Origin: G963556115 sp963675945
GTDB taxonomy: Bacteria > Planctomycetota > SZUA-567
Assembly: GCA_963675945.1 (NCBI GenBank)
Contig: OY780932.1
Coordinates: 2,170,001 to 2,234,000 of the forward strand
Length of the DNA stretch: 64,000 nt
Direction of reading: 5' to 3'
The position numbers were made by a program, and so were the translations under genes. This document shows positions 25,332-33,170 of the stretch, piece by piece. Every line of letters begins with the position of its first letter. Positions within the stretch are counted from its first letter, which is position 1. The notes beneath the pieces are model-generated. The model was not told where the DNA came from. It saw only the letters and a list, made by a program, of their open reading frames with translations, and did not search any database.

Positions 25332-25763
25332 ATGATATTTTCAAAGATAAAAAAGAAGGTTATGGAGTTAGAGACCAGGCCGGTACTCCTCCATGAAATG
25401 CCCGGAAGAGTCAGGTTCGGAATAAAGGTTCTCAAGCGTCTGACTAAGGAAATGCTCCCCCTTGCCGATCACCTTAAAGCAATAATTCAGGAGATTCCAG
25501 CGGTATTTGAAATTAAGATTAATAATGTCTCGGGGAGTCTGCTCATCAAGTATGATACGAAGAAGACAGATTCACAAAAGGTTCAGACCTTTATGCGGGA
25601 GGTTATACGCTATCTGCTGGGCTATGCCGAGGAAATTATGGCGGTAAAGGATGACGATCTGCCCGAGGTATTGCAACGGTTGAGTCGGCAGATAAAGGAG
25701 CAGACGACCGCAGAGCTGGTCTTCACTCCCGCCAAGCTGCCAAAAGATGTTTGGACGGTCTGA
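25332..25763 (+). CDS. HMA-like domain protein of the ferrosome-like cluster
   Basis: 143 residues, soluble. After a basic N-terminus it reads LHEMPGRVRFGIKVLKRL near residue 20, then a ferredoxin-like beta-alpha-beta pattern ending with INNVSGSLLIKYD near residue 63. This resembles the HMA-type N-terminal domain of P1B-6 ATPases, where the CXXC metal site is replaced by a PGR.R motif. The same motif recurs in both ATPases downstream (PGRLRVR, PGRLRVK). The C-terminal half is helical and charged. A stand-alone HMA-like protein beside a P1B-6 ATPase is what I would expect in a fez operon. I assign no symbol because I cannot match it to a named Fez protein. Confidence 0.65.
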   Translation: MIFSKIKKKVMELETRPVLLHEMPGRVRFGIKVLKRLTKEMLPLADHLKAIIQEIPAVFEIKINNVSGSLLIKYDTKKTDSQKVQTFMREVIRYLLGYAEEIMAVKDDDLPEVLQRLSRQIKEQTTAELVFTPAKLPKDVWTV

Positions 25764-25820
25764 GACTGAGTTATAGTCAATTGTACGTTATTTGCAGGTA
25801 TCAAGAATAAGGAGATTGAT

Positions 25821-26927
25821 ATGGAGAGTAGTTCTTGTACGGCTGAATCCACTAAGTCTGAAGGCGGTAGTTCTCAGGCGAAGTCAGGAATGTCGGGTAT
25901 GATGGGGGCGGATGGTATGCTGGGGCAGGGCGTAGGCTCGATGCAGTATCAGGGGAGCGGAATGGCTCCACATGAACCACTCCATCCGGAAGGCCCTGAA
26001 GGCTCGGGAATTCCTGGTGGTGTAAGTCATAGTGGCGAAGAAGGAAGTGGTAAGCCACAGGGCGTAATTGGTCAGCCTCAGATGCAGAGCGGTATGCAGC
26101 CACAGGGCATGATGGGTCAGCCGCAGATGTATGGCGGTATGCAGCCACAGGCTATGATGCAGGGGCAACCGCAGATGCAGAGCGGTATGCAGCCACAGGC
26201 TATGATGCAGGGTCAACCGCAGATGCAGAGCGGTATGCAGCCACAGGCTATGATGCAGGGGCAACCGCAGATGCAGAGCGGTATGCAGCCACAGGGTACG
26301 ATGCTGGGTCAGCCGCAGATGTATGGCGGTATGCAGCCTCAGGGTATGCTTGGTCAGCCTCAGATGTATGGCGGTATGCAGCCACAGGGCATGATGCAGG
26401 GTCAGCCGCAGATGCAGAGCGGTATGCAGCCACAGAGTACAATGCAGGGTCAGCCGCAGATGTATGGCGGTATGCAGCCACAGGGTACAATGCTGGGTCA
26501 GCCGCAGATGTATGGCGGTATGCAGCCACAGGGTACGATGCTGGGTCAGCCGCAGATGTATGGCGGTATGCAGCCACAGGTGAGTGGTGAGGTGCAGGCG
26601 CAGAACGGTAATATGGTTCAGAATATGAATTATTCGGCGCAAACCGGCGCGGCGACTGACGGTGGATCACAGCAATTGGCACTCGGTGATATGAACAGGT
26701 ATGGTCAGTATCTGGAGATGTTTACTGATATGGCTAATGGCAAGACACCTGATCTGCCGCAGATTGCGCAGATTGTCGAGCAGGCACCGGGAGATTTCTG
26801 GAAAGGTGCTATTGTTGGAGCTGCTGCTGGTTTTATCTTTACCAATGAGTCGGTACGTGATGGTTTTGGAGCGGTAATTGGATCAATGTTTGACGGTGCA
26901 AAAGAAGAAGCTGCTGTTGCAGAATAA
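25821..26927 (+). CDS. Met/Gln/Pro-rich tandem-repeat protein with C-terminal membrane module
   Basis: 368 residues with AAGGAG before the ATG. A Ser/Gly-rich start leads into ten units of 15-16 residues of the form GMQPQ.MM.GQPQM(YG/QS), residues 91-248, with a degenerate unit before and a partial one after. A polar linker follows, then LPQIAQIVEQAPGDFWKGAI and a glycine-zipper membrane segment VGAAAGFIFTNESVRDGFG near residue 335, ending in a short acidic tail. The membrane segment resembles that of the protein at 32442 (KG..VGAG.AVVLG...VR). The cytoplasmic or luminal repeat is Met-rich and disordered and could bind iron, form a matrix or shape membranes; none of this is proven. No known family recognised. 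Confidence 0.7.
   Translation: MESSSCTAESTKSEGGSSQAKSGMSGMMGADGMLGQGVGSMQYQGSGMAPHEPLHPEGPEGSGIPGGVSHSGEEGSGKPQGVIGQPQMQSGMQPQGMMGQPQMYGGMQPQAMMQGQPQMQSGMQPQAMMQGQPQMQSGMQPQAMMQGQPQMQSGMQPQGTMLGQPQMYGGMQPQGMLGQPQMYGGMQPQGMMQGQPQMQSGMQPQSTMQGQPQMYGGMQPQGTMLGQPQMYGGMQPQGTMLGQPQMYGGMQPQVSGEVQAQNGNMVQNMNYSAQTGAATDGGSQQLALGDMNRYGQYLEMFTDMANGKTPDLPQIAQIVEQAPGDFWKGAIVGAAAGFIFTNESVRDGFGAVIGSMFDGAKEEAAVAE
26091..26588 (+). repeat. In-frame coding tandem repeat, 45-48 bp units
   Basis: Ten units (26091-26564; eight of 48 bp, two of 45 bp) plus a partial unit to 26588. Units alternate between QPQMQS and QPQMYG endings. Near-identity at the DNA level shows recent duplication or recombination. It is coding and not a CRISPR array. 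Confidence 0.9.
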
Positions 26928-26941
26928 AGGAAAGGACTATT

Positions 26942-27325
26942 ATGAATTATTATTATCAGACAGCTCCGGTGAGTTACCCGGTAAATTATCAGACCATGAA
27001 TTATAACTCTACGCAGCAAGCGCTCAACGCCGGGATTACCGGGGCAGTTGTGGGTGCGGTTGCCGGAACAGCCCGCGGTATCTACCAGACTGAAAAGAAC
27101 AGCGAAGGTCGAATTGCCGGAGTAGCCAAGGCCGCAGCACGTGATTCTGCTATCTGTGGTGCATCGTCTTTTGCCGGTGCTATGGCTGCAGGTTTGAGCG
27201 GAACGAAAGGACTGCTCTCTCTGGCTCTCTTTGCCGGAGTAGGGGTTGGTGCAGGATATATGTTGAATAAGATTCTGCCCAAAGGTGAAGGCGCTAAGTG
27301 TGAAGAGGTAAAGGAAGAAGAGTAA
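26942..27325 (+). CDS. Small Gly/Ala-rich membrane protein of the ferrosome-like cluster
   Basis: 127 residues, ATG preceded by AAAGGA, 14 nt after the repeat protein. A Tyr/Asn/Gln-rich N-terminus (MNYYYQTAPVSYPVNYQTMN) recalls the low-complexity N-terminus of the protein at 32442. A glycine zipper, AGITGAVVGAVAGTARGIY, spans residues about 29-48. A second hydrophobic stretch (LLSLALFAGVGVGAGYML) near residue 94 is followed by a charged KEEE tail. It looks like a two-segment hairpin membrane protein that could bend or coat a vesicle membrane. No family recognised. Confidence 0.65.
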   Translation: MNYYYQTAPVSYPVNYQTMNYNSTQQALNAGITGAVVGAVAGTARGIYQTEKNSEGRIAGVAKAAARDSAICGASSFAGAMAAGLSGTKGLLSLALFAGVGVGAGYMLNKILPKGEGAKCEEVKEEE

Positions 27326-27348
27326 GACTTTAGAATCTGGATAGGATT

Positions 27349-29490
27349 ATGCAAATATTCTCTCATAATGACTGTGAGCTTATTCTGGCGCATGATATTC
27401 CAGGTAGACTCCGGGTACGCAGTAGTATTCTGCGTACCCCGGGTTTGCAGGAAGAGATCTTGGAGGCGGTACTGAGCAAGATCGCGGATATTGTTTATAT
27501 GCGTTTTAATCGCCGGTTGGGTTCACTGGTAATAAAGTATGAGTATGCTGCAAGAGCGCGAAAATTGATACTTCTCAGACTCTGCGATCTGCCGGAGGAG
27601 GTCTTTGCTGGACCGGTAGAGCGGGAGAACCCTCCTGATGTTCTCGGATTGTTTATCTCGGCTGGATTGACCCTACTCGGAGGAATATTGCCGCCGACAC
27701 TCAAACCGGTATATACCTGGGTAAGGAATCTGCCGTTTTTGATTCGAGGTGCGGATACTCTCATAACCGAAGGACTGCGGGTTGAGGTGTTGGATGCGGT
27801 TACGCTCTCAGTATTGACACTCCAGCGACGTTATTTCACTACCGCCGCTACTCGGCTGATGCTCGATGTGGGTGAGTATCTGGAGAAGTCGGTGCGTTAC
27901 CGCTCTACCAAACTCTTGAAGACCTTGCTTCAGCCCTCGGCTGAGACGGTGTGGATTGAGCAGGAAGGTATCGAACGTGAAATCCCCTTCAGTGAGTTGC
28001 ATCTGGGGGATATGGTTGTCGTTGGCTCCGGCGAGTTGATCGCGGTGGACGGGGTAGTTGTATCCGGGCAGGCTACGGTCAACCAAGCTTCAGTTACAGG
28101 TGAAAGTGTACCGGTGGCACCGGCGATAGGTGACACGGTCTATGCCGGGAGCGTTGTAATTGAAGGGCGTCTTAAAATCGAGGTGCAGACTGTAGGTTCG
28201 GAGGTGTCAACCGCTCGTATTAGCAGTTTCATCAAGGAGTCACTGGTAACTAAGTCCGAAGCACAGCATAACGCTGAGAAACTTGCGGATAATCTGGTGC
28301 CTGTAAGTTTTGCTACCGGAGCGGCGGTATTTCTGCTGACTCGAAATCTCAGCCGGACGGCAGCGGTATTTGCCGTAGACTACTCCTGTGCCATGAAGTT
28401 GATCTGTCCTACGGCGCAGAAAGCGGCGATGTATGCAATAGCGCAGCATGGGGTATTGGTACGCGGTGCAACCGCCTTAGAAGGACTGGGTAAGATTGAT
28501 GCACTGGTCTTTGATAAGACCGGCACGGTGACTACAGGTATGTTCAGCATCTCGGATATTATAGGTTTTTGTGATTATACTCCGGAGAGTGTCCTCTCAA
28601 TTGCCGCTGCGGCTGAGGAGCATTATACACATCCGATAGCTAGAGCTGTGGTTGTTGCAGCCCGTGAGCGTAAGATAAATATTCCGCATACCAGCGAGGT
28701 TGACTTTGTGGTGGCGCATGGGGTGTCGGCGTATGTGGACGAGCGCTTAATTAGGGTTGGAAGTAGGCATTTCATCAATGATGATGAGTTGGTTGATTGT
28801 TCGGTGGCGGATGAGCAGGCAGACAGACTCAGGCTTGCGGGAAATACCATTCTCTATGTCGCGAGCGATGATAAATTGATCGGAATTATTGCGCTGAGCG
28901 ATACCCTTAGGGAAGAGAGTGAACTCTGCCTGAGATTCTTCAGAGAACTTGGGGTTGAACGGATGATAATGCTGACGGGTGATAACGAGATTACCGCCAA
29001 AGCGATTGCGACAAAACTTGGAGTTGAGGTGCGCTGGGAATTAAAGCCGCAGGATAAGGCTGAGGTTGTTGCCAGCTTGCAAGATGAAGGATATTCGGTT
29101 GCATTTATCGGTGATGGGGTAAATGATGCACCGGCGCTGGTGGCAGCGGATGTTGGGGTCTCCATGGCAGCGGGTTCGGATATCGCCAGAGAAGCCGCTC
29201 AGATTGTACTGCTCCGTGATGAACTGCTCTCATTGGTATATGCCTATGGACTCGCACGTAATTCTCAAGAAAAGATCAGTACCGGCATGAAGACTTCTAT
29301 CGGTATCAATACGGTGACACTACTGCTGTCAACTCTGGGCAAGGTCTCACCACTGACTGCAGCTCTGATTCATAATGGTTCGACCGTGGGTTCGCTCATC
29401 TATGTGCTCAACGGGGCGAGGGTCAGTCGGAAGACAGAGAAATTAATCAAACACTTATCAGGAGACGGAGAAGAATATGAATCTGAGTGA
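27349..29490 (+). CDS. fezB: P1B-6-type ATPase, FezB-like (SCA motif)
   Basis: 713 residues. The N-terminal HMA-like domain has DIPGRLRVRSSI near residue 23 and no CXXC. Actuator TGES is present (SVTGESVPVAP). In the fourth membrane helix the usual CPC/SPC is replaced by YSCAMKL (Ser346-Cys347-Ala348), without a proline. The P domain has Asp389 in DKTGT, the N domain HP motif in HYTHPIARA, and the hinge IGDGVNDAPAL. From family knowledge, an SCA-type motif and a PGR.R N-terminus point to P1B-6 ATPases such as FezB, the membrane pump of ferrosomes. It should move iron into a membrane compartment. The end overlaps the FeoA-repeat gene by 14 nt. Confidence 0.75.
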   Translation: MQIFSHNDCELILAHDIPGRLRVRSSILRTPGLQEEILEAVLSKIADIVYMRFNRRLGSLVIKYEYAARARKLILLRLCDLPEEVFAGPVERENPPDVLGLFISAGLTLLGGILPPTLKPVYTWVRNLPFLIRGADTLITEGLRVEVLDAVTLSVLTLQRRYFTTAATRLMLDVGEYLEKSVRYRSTKLLKTLLQPSAETVWIEQEGIEREIPFSELHLGDMVVVGSGELIAVDGVVVSGQATVNQASVTGESVPVAPAIGDTVYAGSVVIEGRLKIEVQTVGSEVSTARISSFIKESLVTKSEAQHNAEKLADNLVPVSFATGAAVFLLTRNLSRTAAVFAVDYSCAMKLICPTAQKAAMYAIAQHGVLVRGATALEGLGKIDALVFDKTGTVTTGMFSISDIIGFCDYTPESVLSIAAAAEEHYTHPIARAVVVAARERKINIPHTSEVDFVVAHGVSAYVDERLIRVGSRHFINDDELVDCSVADEQADRLRLAGNTILYVASDDKLIGIIALSDTLREESELCLRFFRELGVERMIMLTGDNEITAKAIATKLGVEVRWELKPQDKAEVVASLQDEGYSVAFIGDGVNDAPALVAADVGVSMAAGSDIAREAAQIVLLRDELLSLVYAYGLARNSQEKISTGMKTSIGINTVTLLLSTLGKVSPLTAALIHNGSTVGSLIYVLNGARVSRKTEKLIKHLSGDGEEYESE

Positions 29491-30202
29491 TGCTCCGTTT
29501 GAGCAGCTACTACGTATAGTTGCAATTACAGATGCAGAAATTGAACGAGAATTGAATCGGGTTGGACTTCGTGTCGGCTCAGAGTGCCATAAGCACGTGC
29601 CGACCAATCCACCGTCCATGCGCATAAAGGGTCCCTCTGGGTCGGTTGTACTTGGAGGAGGGCTGACCAATAAGGTTACTCTCAATGTTAATGGTGGTAC
29701 CAAGACTCTTAGTGATATCCGCTTTGAAGATACGGCGGTGGTAAAGGATATCAAGGGAGGTTGCTGGCTGCAGAACGCTCTACGGAAACTGGGAATACAG
29801 CCAGGCGCCAAGATCCGCCTTATGCGGCGTTTGCCACCGATGGAGTATGTGGTGCGGATCAATAATCGTGAACGTATAAAACTGAGTGAGGCAACTGCGG
29901 CCAGAATACTCGGCTGCCATGAAAATGGACAAGTGCAGCAGTTCTCCTCAGCCCGGGTGGAGACGGATTTTACAATTACCGATCTGGTCGGAGGTAGAAA
30001 ATTCTCCGCTTTTCTAAAAGGGCTGGGGATTGCGAGCGGTGAAAAGATAGTTCTTGAAGGACTGGAGCATGTCAGCGAGTTATACCCGGACAATGAAGGG
30101 AACTCTGAGGCGGAGCGTATCTGCCTGAAGACGGTGCGCGGATCGGTAAGAATACATTTGAATAATCAGAAAGCGACGTATGTTGAAGTCACAACGGTAT
30201 AA
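29477..30202 (+). CDS. Protein with three tandem FeoA-like domains
   Basis: 241 residues. Three SH3-like repeats can be aligned: residues about 2-70 (ELNRVGLRVGSECHKHVPTNPPS...), 77-145 (LQNALRKLGIQPGAKIRLMRRLPPMEYVVRINNRERIKLSE; quoted region 29771-29893) and 158-240 (FSAFLKGLGIASGEKIVLEG...GSVRIHL). Each has the FeoA layout of a start such as LSD, a helix, then LGI.PG.KI, then a strand pair. Single-domain FeoA proteins have ~75 residues, so a triple form is unusual. Position between the two P-type ATPase genes, overlapping both (14 and 23 nt), implies stoichiometric expression with them; it could regulate the pumps as FeoA does FeoB. The domain call is moderately sure, the role is inference. 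Confidence 0.7.
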   Translation: MNLSDAPFEQLLRIVAITDAEIERELNRVGLRVGSECHKHVPTNPPSMRIKGPSGSVVLGGGLTNKVTLNVNGGTKTLSDIRFEDTAVVKDIKGGCWLQNALRKLGIQPGAKIRLMRRLPPMEYVVRINNRERIKLSEATAARILGCHENGQVQQFSSARVETDFTITDLVGGRKFSAFLKGLGIASGEKIVLEGLEHVSELYPDNEGNSEAERICLKTVRGSVRIHLNNQKATYVEVTTV

Positions 30203-32411
30203 AGAAGCAATAAAAGTACGGCACCAGTTGCCGGGAAGACTCCGGGTAAAGGTCGGGGCGTTACATAAACGGACACGGATGCAGCAAGAGTGGAAGAATA
30301 AATGCATAGCGCTTCCAGGCGTTATTGAAGTGCGGGAGAATATGTTGTGCTGCAGTACGGTATTGGTATATGAGCCGGAGAAAGTAGATAGCGAGCTTCT
30401 TTTAACTGAGATGGCAAAAATTCTCAGGACTTTGCAGAGCAAGCATTGCCCCGAGTGTTCACTGGATATGGAACGGGAGGCCAAACAGGGGCTCGATTCC
30501 AGACAGATGCGTCCTTGGCGTTTTGGCGCGGCGGCGGCAGTGTCGGCGGTTGTCTTTGTCTGTAAGCGGTTACTGAACATAACCCTGGCTGAGACCTTCT
30601 TCAGCCCTCTGGGGATTGCCGTAACCCTATTGACCTTGCCGCTTATATCCAAGGCACTCAAGGATACTGCCAGAGAGAAGCGGATTAATCTGTATACTTT
30701 TCTTGGTGGGAGCTGTTTGCTCGCTGTGTTTATGGGCGAAGCACTCACGGCGTTGGAGATAATTCTGATCACTGAAGGAGCAGAGCTCTTAACTGAAAAA
30801 ATAACCGAAAAGTCACGTCGGTCTATTCAGAATATTCTGGAGGTGGCGACCAAGGATGTGTTTATTCTCAAGGATGGGGTAGAGGTGGCGGTGCCGGTGT
30901 CGACGTTGCAGCCGGGTGAGATTATAGTACTCCATACTGGGGAGAAGATACCGGTTGATGCAGTGGTTGTACATGGGGATGCGCTAGTAAATGAGGCGGC
31001 AATTACTGGAAACGGCTTGCACATCAGTAAGACTGTCGGTGATAAGATACTCTCAGGGACAATGCTTGAAGAAGGGCTTATTCAGGCAGAGGTGAGTGCG
31101 GTTGGGGATGATACCTATCTCTCTTATATCCTCAGGCAGGTAGAGGATAATCTGGAGAATCGCGCTCCGATCGAGCTTCTCGCCGATAAACTGGCGCATA
31201 CGCTGGTCAATATCGGTCTGGTCTCTACCGGACTTACGATTCTGCTGACCGGGAGTATTGCCAGGGCTTTGACGGTAATGCTGGTGATGGCTTGTCCGTG
31301 CGCAACCGTACTTGCAGCCTCTTCCGCGATTACCGCCGCGCTGCGCGCAGCAGCACGCAAGGGTATACTTATCAAGGGAGGGCGGTATCTGGAGAAGGTT
31401 GCGCAGACCAATGTCTATTGTTTTGACAAGACCGGAACTCTGACTTCGCATGAACCGGAATTGACTAAGATTTTGACCTATAATGATTTTACTGCGACCC
31501 AGGTACTGGAGATGGCGCTCTCGGCTGAGTTGCATAATCAGCATCCGCTGGCCAAGGCTATTCGACATGAAGCTAAGAAGCACCGCATAAAACCGGTGGC
31601 GCATCAGGAATGTGACTTTGTGCATGGTAAAGGGATCAGAGCGCTGGTTGGCGGCGATGAGATCTTTATCGGCAGTTACCTGTATATGCTGGAGTCCGGG
31701 GTGATTGTTACGCCATTTAAGGGTGACGGCGACGAACTGGCCAAACACGGAATGATGGTTACTTATGTGGCGCGAAATGTCCAGGTAGCGGGAATACTCG
31801 GTTTTGAGAATTGTCTGCGTCCGGAATTGACTGAAACTATGAATCGGCTGCGAAATCTTGGTGTGGAACATATGCATATGCTGACCGGTGACAGTAAGTA
31901 TGCTGCAGAGTATATTGCTGAGCGTTATGGCTTTGATGTCTGTCATCATACCTTGCTCCCGGATCAGAAGGATCAGATTATCCGTAAGCTCAAAGACGAA
32001 GGGCTGGAGGTTGTGATGATCGGAGACGGTATTAATGATGGTCTGGCGCTGGTGAGCGCGGATGTGGGAATAGCACTGGGGATCGGGGGCACAGATGTGG
32101 CGTTGGAGGCGGCAGATATTGTTTTGATCAATGACGGCCTCAGTGATCTCTGTGGTTTGCGGGTACTCAGTCAGCAGACACGGGAGGTGATTAATCAGAA
32201 CTTTGTGTTGGCAACGGGGACGAATATTATTGGGGCGGTGATGGCGGCGCTGGGGTATATTAATCCGGTAATGGCTGGTATGCTTCATATAGCGCATACC
32301 TTGGGGATACTCCTCAATTCATCACGTCTCTTGAAATTTCCTGAAATTGAGAAAAATTTCGAAGAAACAACAGTCAGAGAAGAAGAAGCTCAGGTTGTAT
32401 ATATTGATTAA
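30180..32411 (+). CDS. Second P1B-type ATPase with CPC motif
   Basis: 743 residues from an ATG that overlaps the previous gene by 23 nt. N-terminal HMA-like domain with QLPGRLRVKVG near residue 17 and again no CXXC there, although a CPEC lies near residue 94. The fourth membrane helix has ACPCAT (Cys372-Pro373-Cys374), typical of Cu/Ag or Zn/Cd pumps. Actuator AITGNG replaces TGES (TGNG), which removes the Glu needed for dephosphorylation in ordinary P-type ATPases. Asp416 in DKTGT, HPLAKAI and IGDGINDGLAL are present. The TGNG change suggests slow turnover or a regulatory or structural role. A pair of different P1B pumps in one cluster is unusual. Confidence 0.8.
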   Translation: MLKSQRYKEAIKVRHQLPGRLRVKVGALHKRTRMQQEWKNKCIALPGVIEVRENMLCCSTVLVYEPEKVDSELLLTEMAKILRTLQSKHCPECSLDMEREAKQGLDSRQMRPWRFGAAAAVSAVVFVCKRLLNITLAETFFSPLGIAVTLLTLPLISKALKDTAREKRINLYTFLGGSCLLAVFMGEALTALEIILITEGAELLTEKITEKSRRSIQNILEVATKDVFILKDGVEVAVPVSTLQPGEIIVLHTGEKIPVDAVVVHGDALVNEAAITGNGLHISKTVGDKILSGTMLEEGLIQAEVSAVGDDTYLSYILRQVEDNLENRAPIELLADKLAHTLVNIGLVSTGLTILLTGSIARALTVMLVMACPCATVLAASSAITAALRAAARKGILIKGGRYLEKVAQTNVYCFDKTGTLTSHEPELTKILTYNDFTATQVLEMALSAELHNQHPLAKAIRHEAKKHRIKPVAHQECDFVHGKGIRALVGGDEIFIGSYLYMLESGVIVTPFKGDGDELAKHGMMVTYVARNVQVAGILGFENCLRPELTETMNRLRNLGVEHMHMLTGDSKYAAEYIAERYGFDVCHHTLLPDQKDQIIRKLKDEGLEVVMIGDGINDGLALVSADVGIALGIGGTDVALEAADIVLINDGLSDLCGLRVLSQQTREVINQNFVLATGTNIIGAVMAALGYINPVMAGMLHIAHTLGILLNSSRLLKFPEIEKNFEETTVREEEAQVVYID

Positions 32412-32441
32412 CCAATAATTGTTATAGTGTAAGGAGAGATT

Positions 32442-32882
32442 ATGGATTACTATCAGCAACAGGCATCTGGAAATAACCCGGAGTATTACTATCAACAGCA
32501 GGCATACGCAAACAACCCAGAATATTACTATCAACAGGTGCAGCAGCAGGCCAGCCTGCCCCAGAATTATCAGTATTATAACCAGTATTATAATCAGTAC
32601 GCGACAGAATATCCGATAATGGATTATTCCGCTCAGGTTCCGGCTGTAGCACCGGTGGTTGAGAAGAGCAGACTCAAGAGCTGGTTTGATTTTACCGATG
32701 CAAATTATATCAAGGGCTTACTGGTCGGAGCTGGTATCGCGGTGGTACTCGGACAGCCGGTAGTACGTAAGGCGCTTATCTCAGGTGCAGTAAGCACTTG
32801 GGACGCGGTTACCTGTGGCTTTGAAGAGCTGAAAGAGCAGGTTGAGGATGTCCGCGCCGAGAAAACAACAGAGACCAAATAG
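32442..32882 (+). CDS. Tyr/Gln/Asn-rich protein with membrane module
   Basis: 146 residues, good AAGGAG site. The first ~70 residues are a low-complexity prion-like stretch (YYQQQ.SGNNPEYYYQQQ.., QNYQYYNQYYNQY). Then comes FTDANYIKGLLVGAGIAVVLG near residue 85, a glycine-containing membrane segment, followed by PVVRKALISGAV and a charged helical tail (EELKEQVEDVRAEK). The KG...G.G.A....VR pattern matches the end of the Met/Gln repeat protein at 25821. Likely anchors a self-associating coat to the compartment membrane; inference only. No family recognised. Confidence 0.65.
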   Translation: MDYYQQQASGNNPEYYYQQQAYANNPEYYYQQVQQQASLPQNYQYYNQYYNQYATEYPIMDYSAQVPAVAPVVEKSRLKSWFDFTDANYIKGLLVGAGIAVVLGQPVVRKALISGAVSTWDAVTCGFEELKEQVEDVRAEKTTETK

Positions 32883-32908
32883 GCTGAGATTCAAGCGAAA
32901 GGATAGTT

Positions 32909-33115
32909 ATGTCAACGGATGGAATACTCAAAGGGGTGCTGGCGGGAACCGGGGCGGCATTACTGGTAATGTATCTGGCTAAGCAGGCACAGAAGGGCAC
33001 AGGGCAAGCAGGTAAGCTGGGAGGCGGTGCCGACGCACTCAAGGATATGAGCGATGAGAAGCTGGCAGAGCTCAAGGATAATATCGAGGATATACTGGCG
33101 GAGAGAGGCGTATAA
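32909..33115 (+). CDS. 68-residue single-span membrane peptide
   Basis: GAAAGGA precedes the ATG. GILKGVLAGTGAALLVMYLA (residues 5-24) is a glycine-rich membrane helix with the same KG...G.GAA start as the neighbouring proteins. It is followed by a Gly/Lys linker and an amphipathic helix (LKDMSDEKLAELKDNIEDIL). It reads like the membrane module of the two larger proteins without the low-complexity domain. No family recognised. Confidence 0.65.
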   Translation: MSTDGILKGVLAGTGAALLVMYLAKQAQKGTGQAGKLGGGADALKDMSDEKLAELKDNIEDILAERGV

Positions 33116-33170
33116 GCGCCCTCCCGCTCAATACTCGCGATTGGCGTAGATTGGCGTAACGGAAATAATT

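Noticed and set aside
26091..26588. CRISPR array
   Set aside because: The repeats are contiguous without spacers and keep one reading frame.
25884..26642. Minus-strand Leu/His repeat frame opposite the Met/Gln repeat protein
   Set aside because: A mirror of the plus-strand repeat; the plus-strand gene has a ribosome site, operon position and a membrane module.
31053..32297. 414-codon minus-strand frame opposite the second ATPase gene
   Set aside because: His/Gln/Ile-rich translation without domain resemblance, no ribosome site, and fully covered by a confident plus-strand ATPase.
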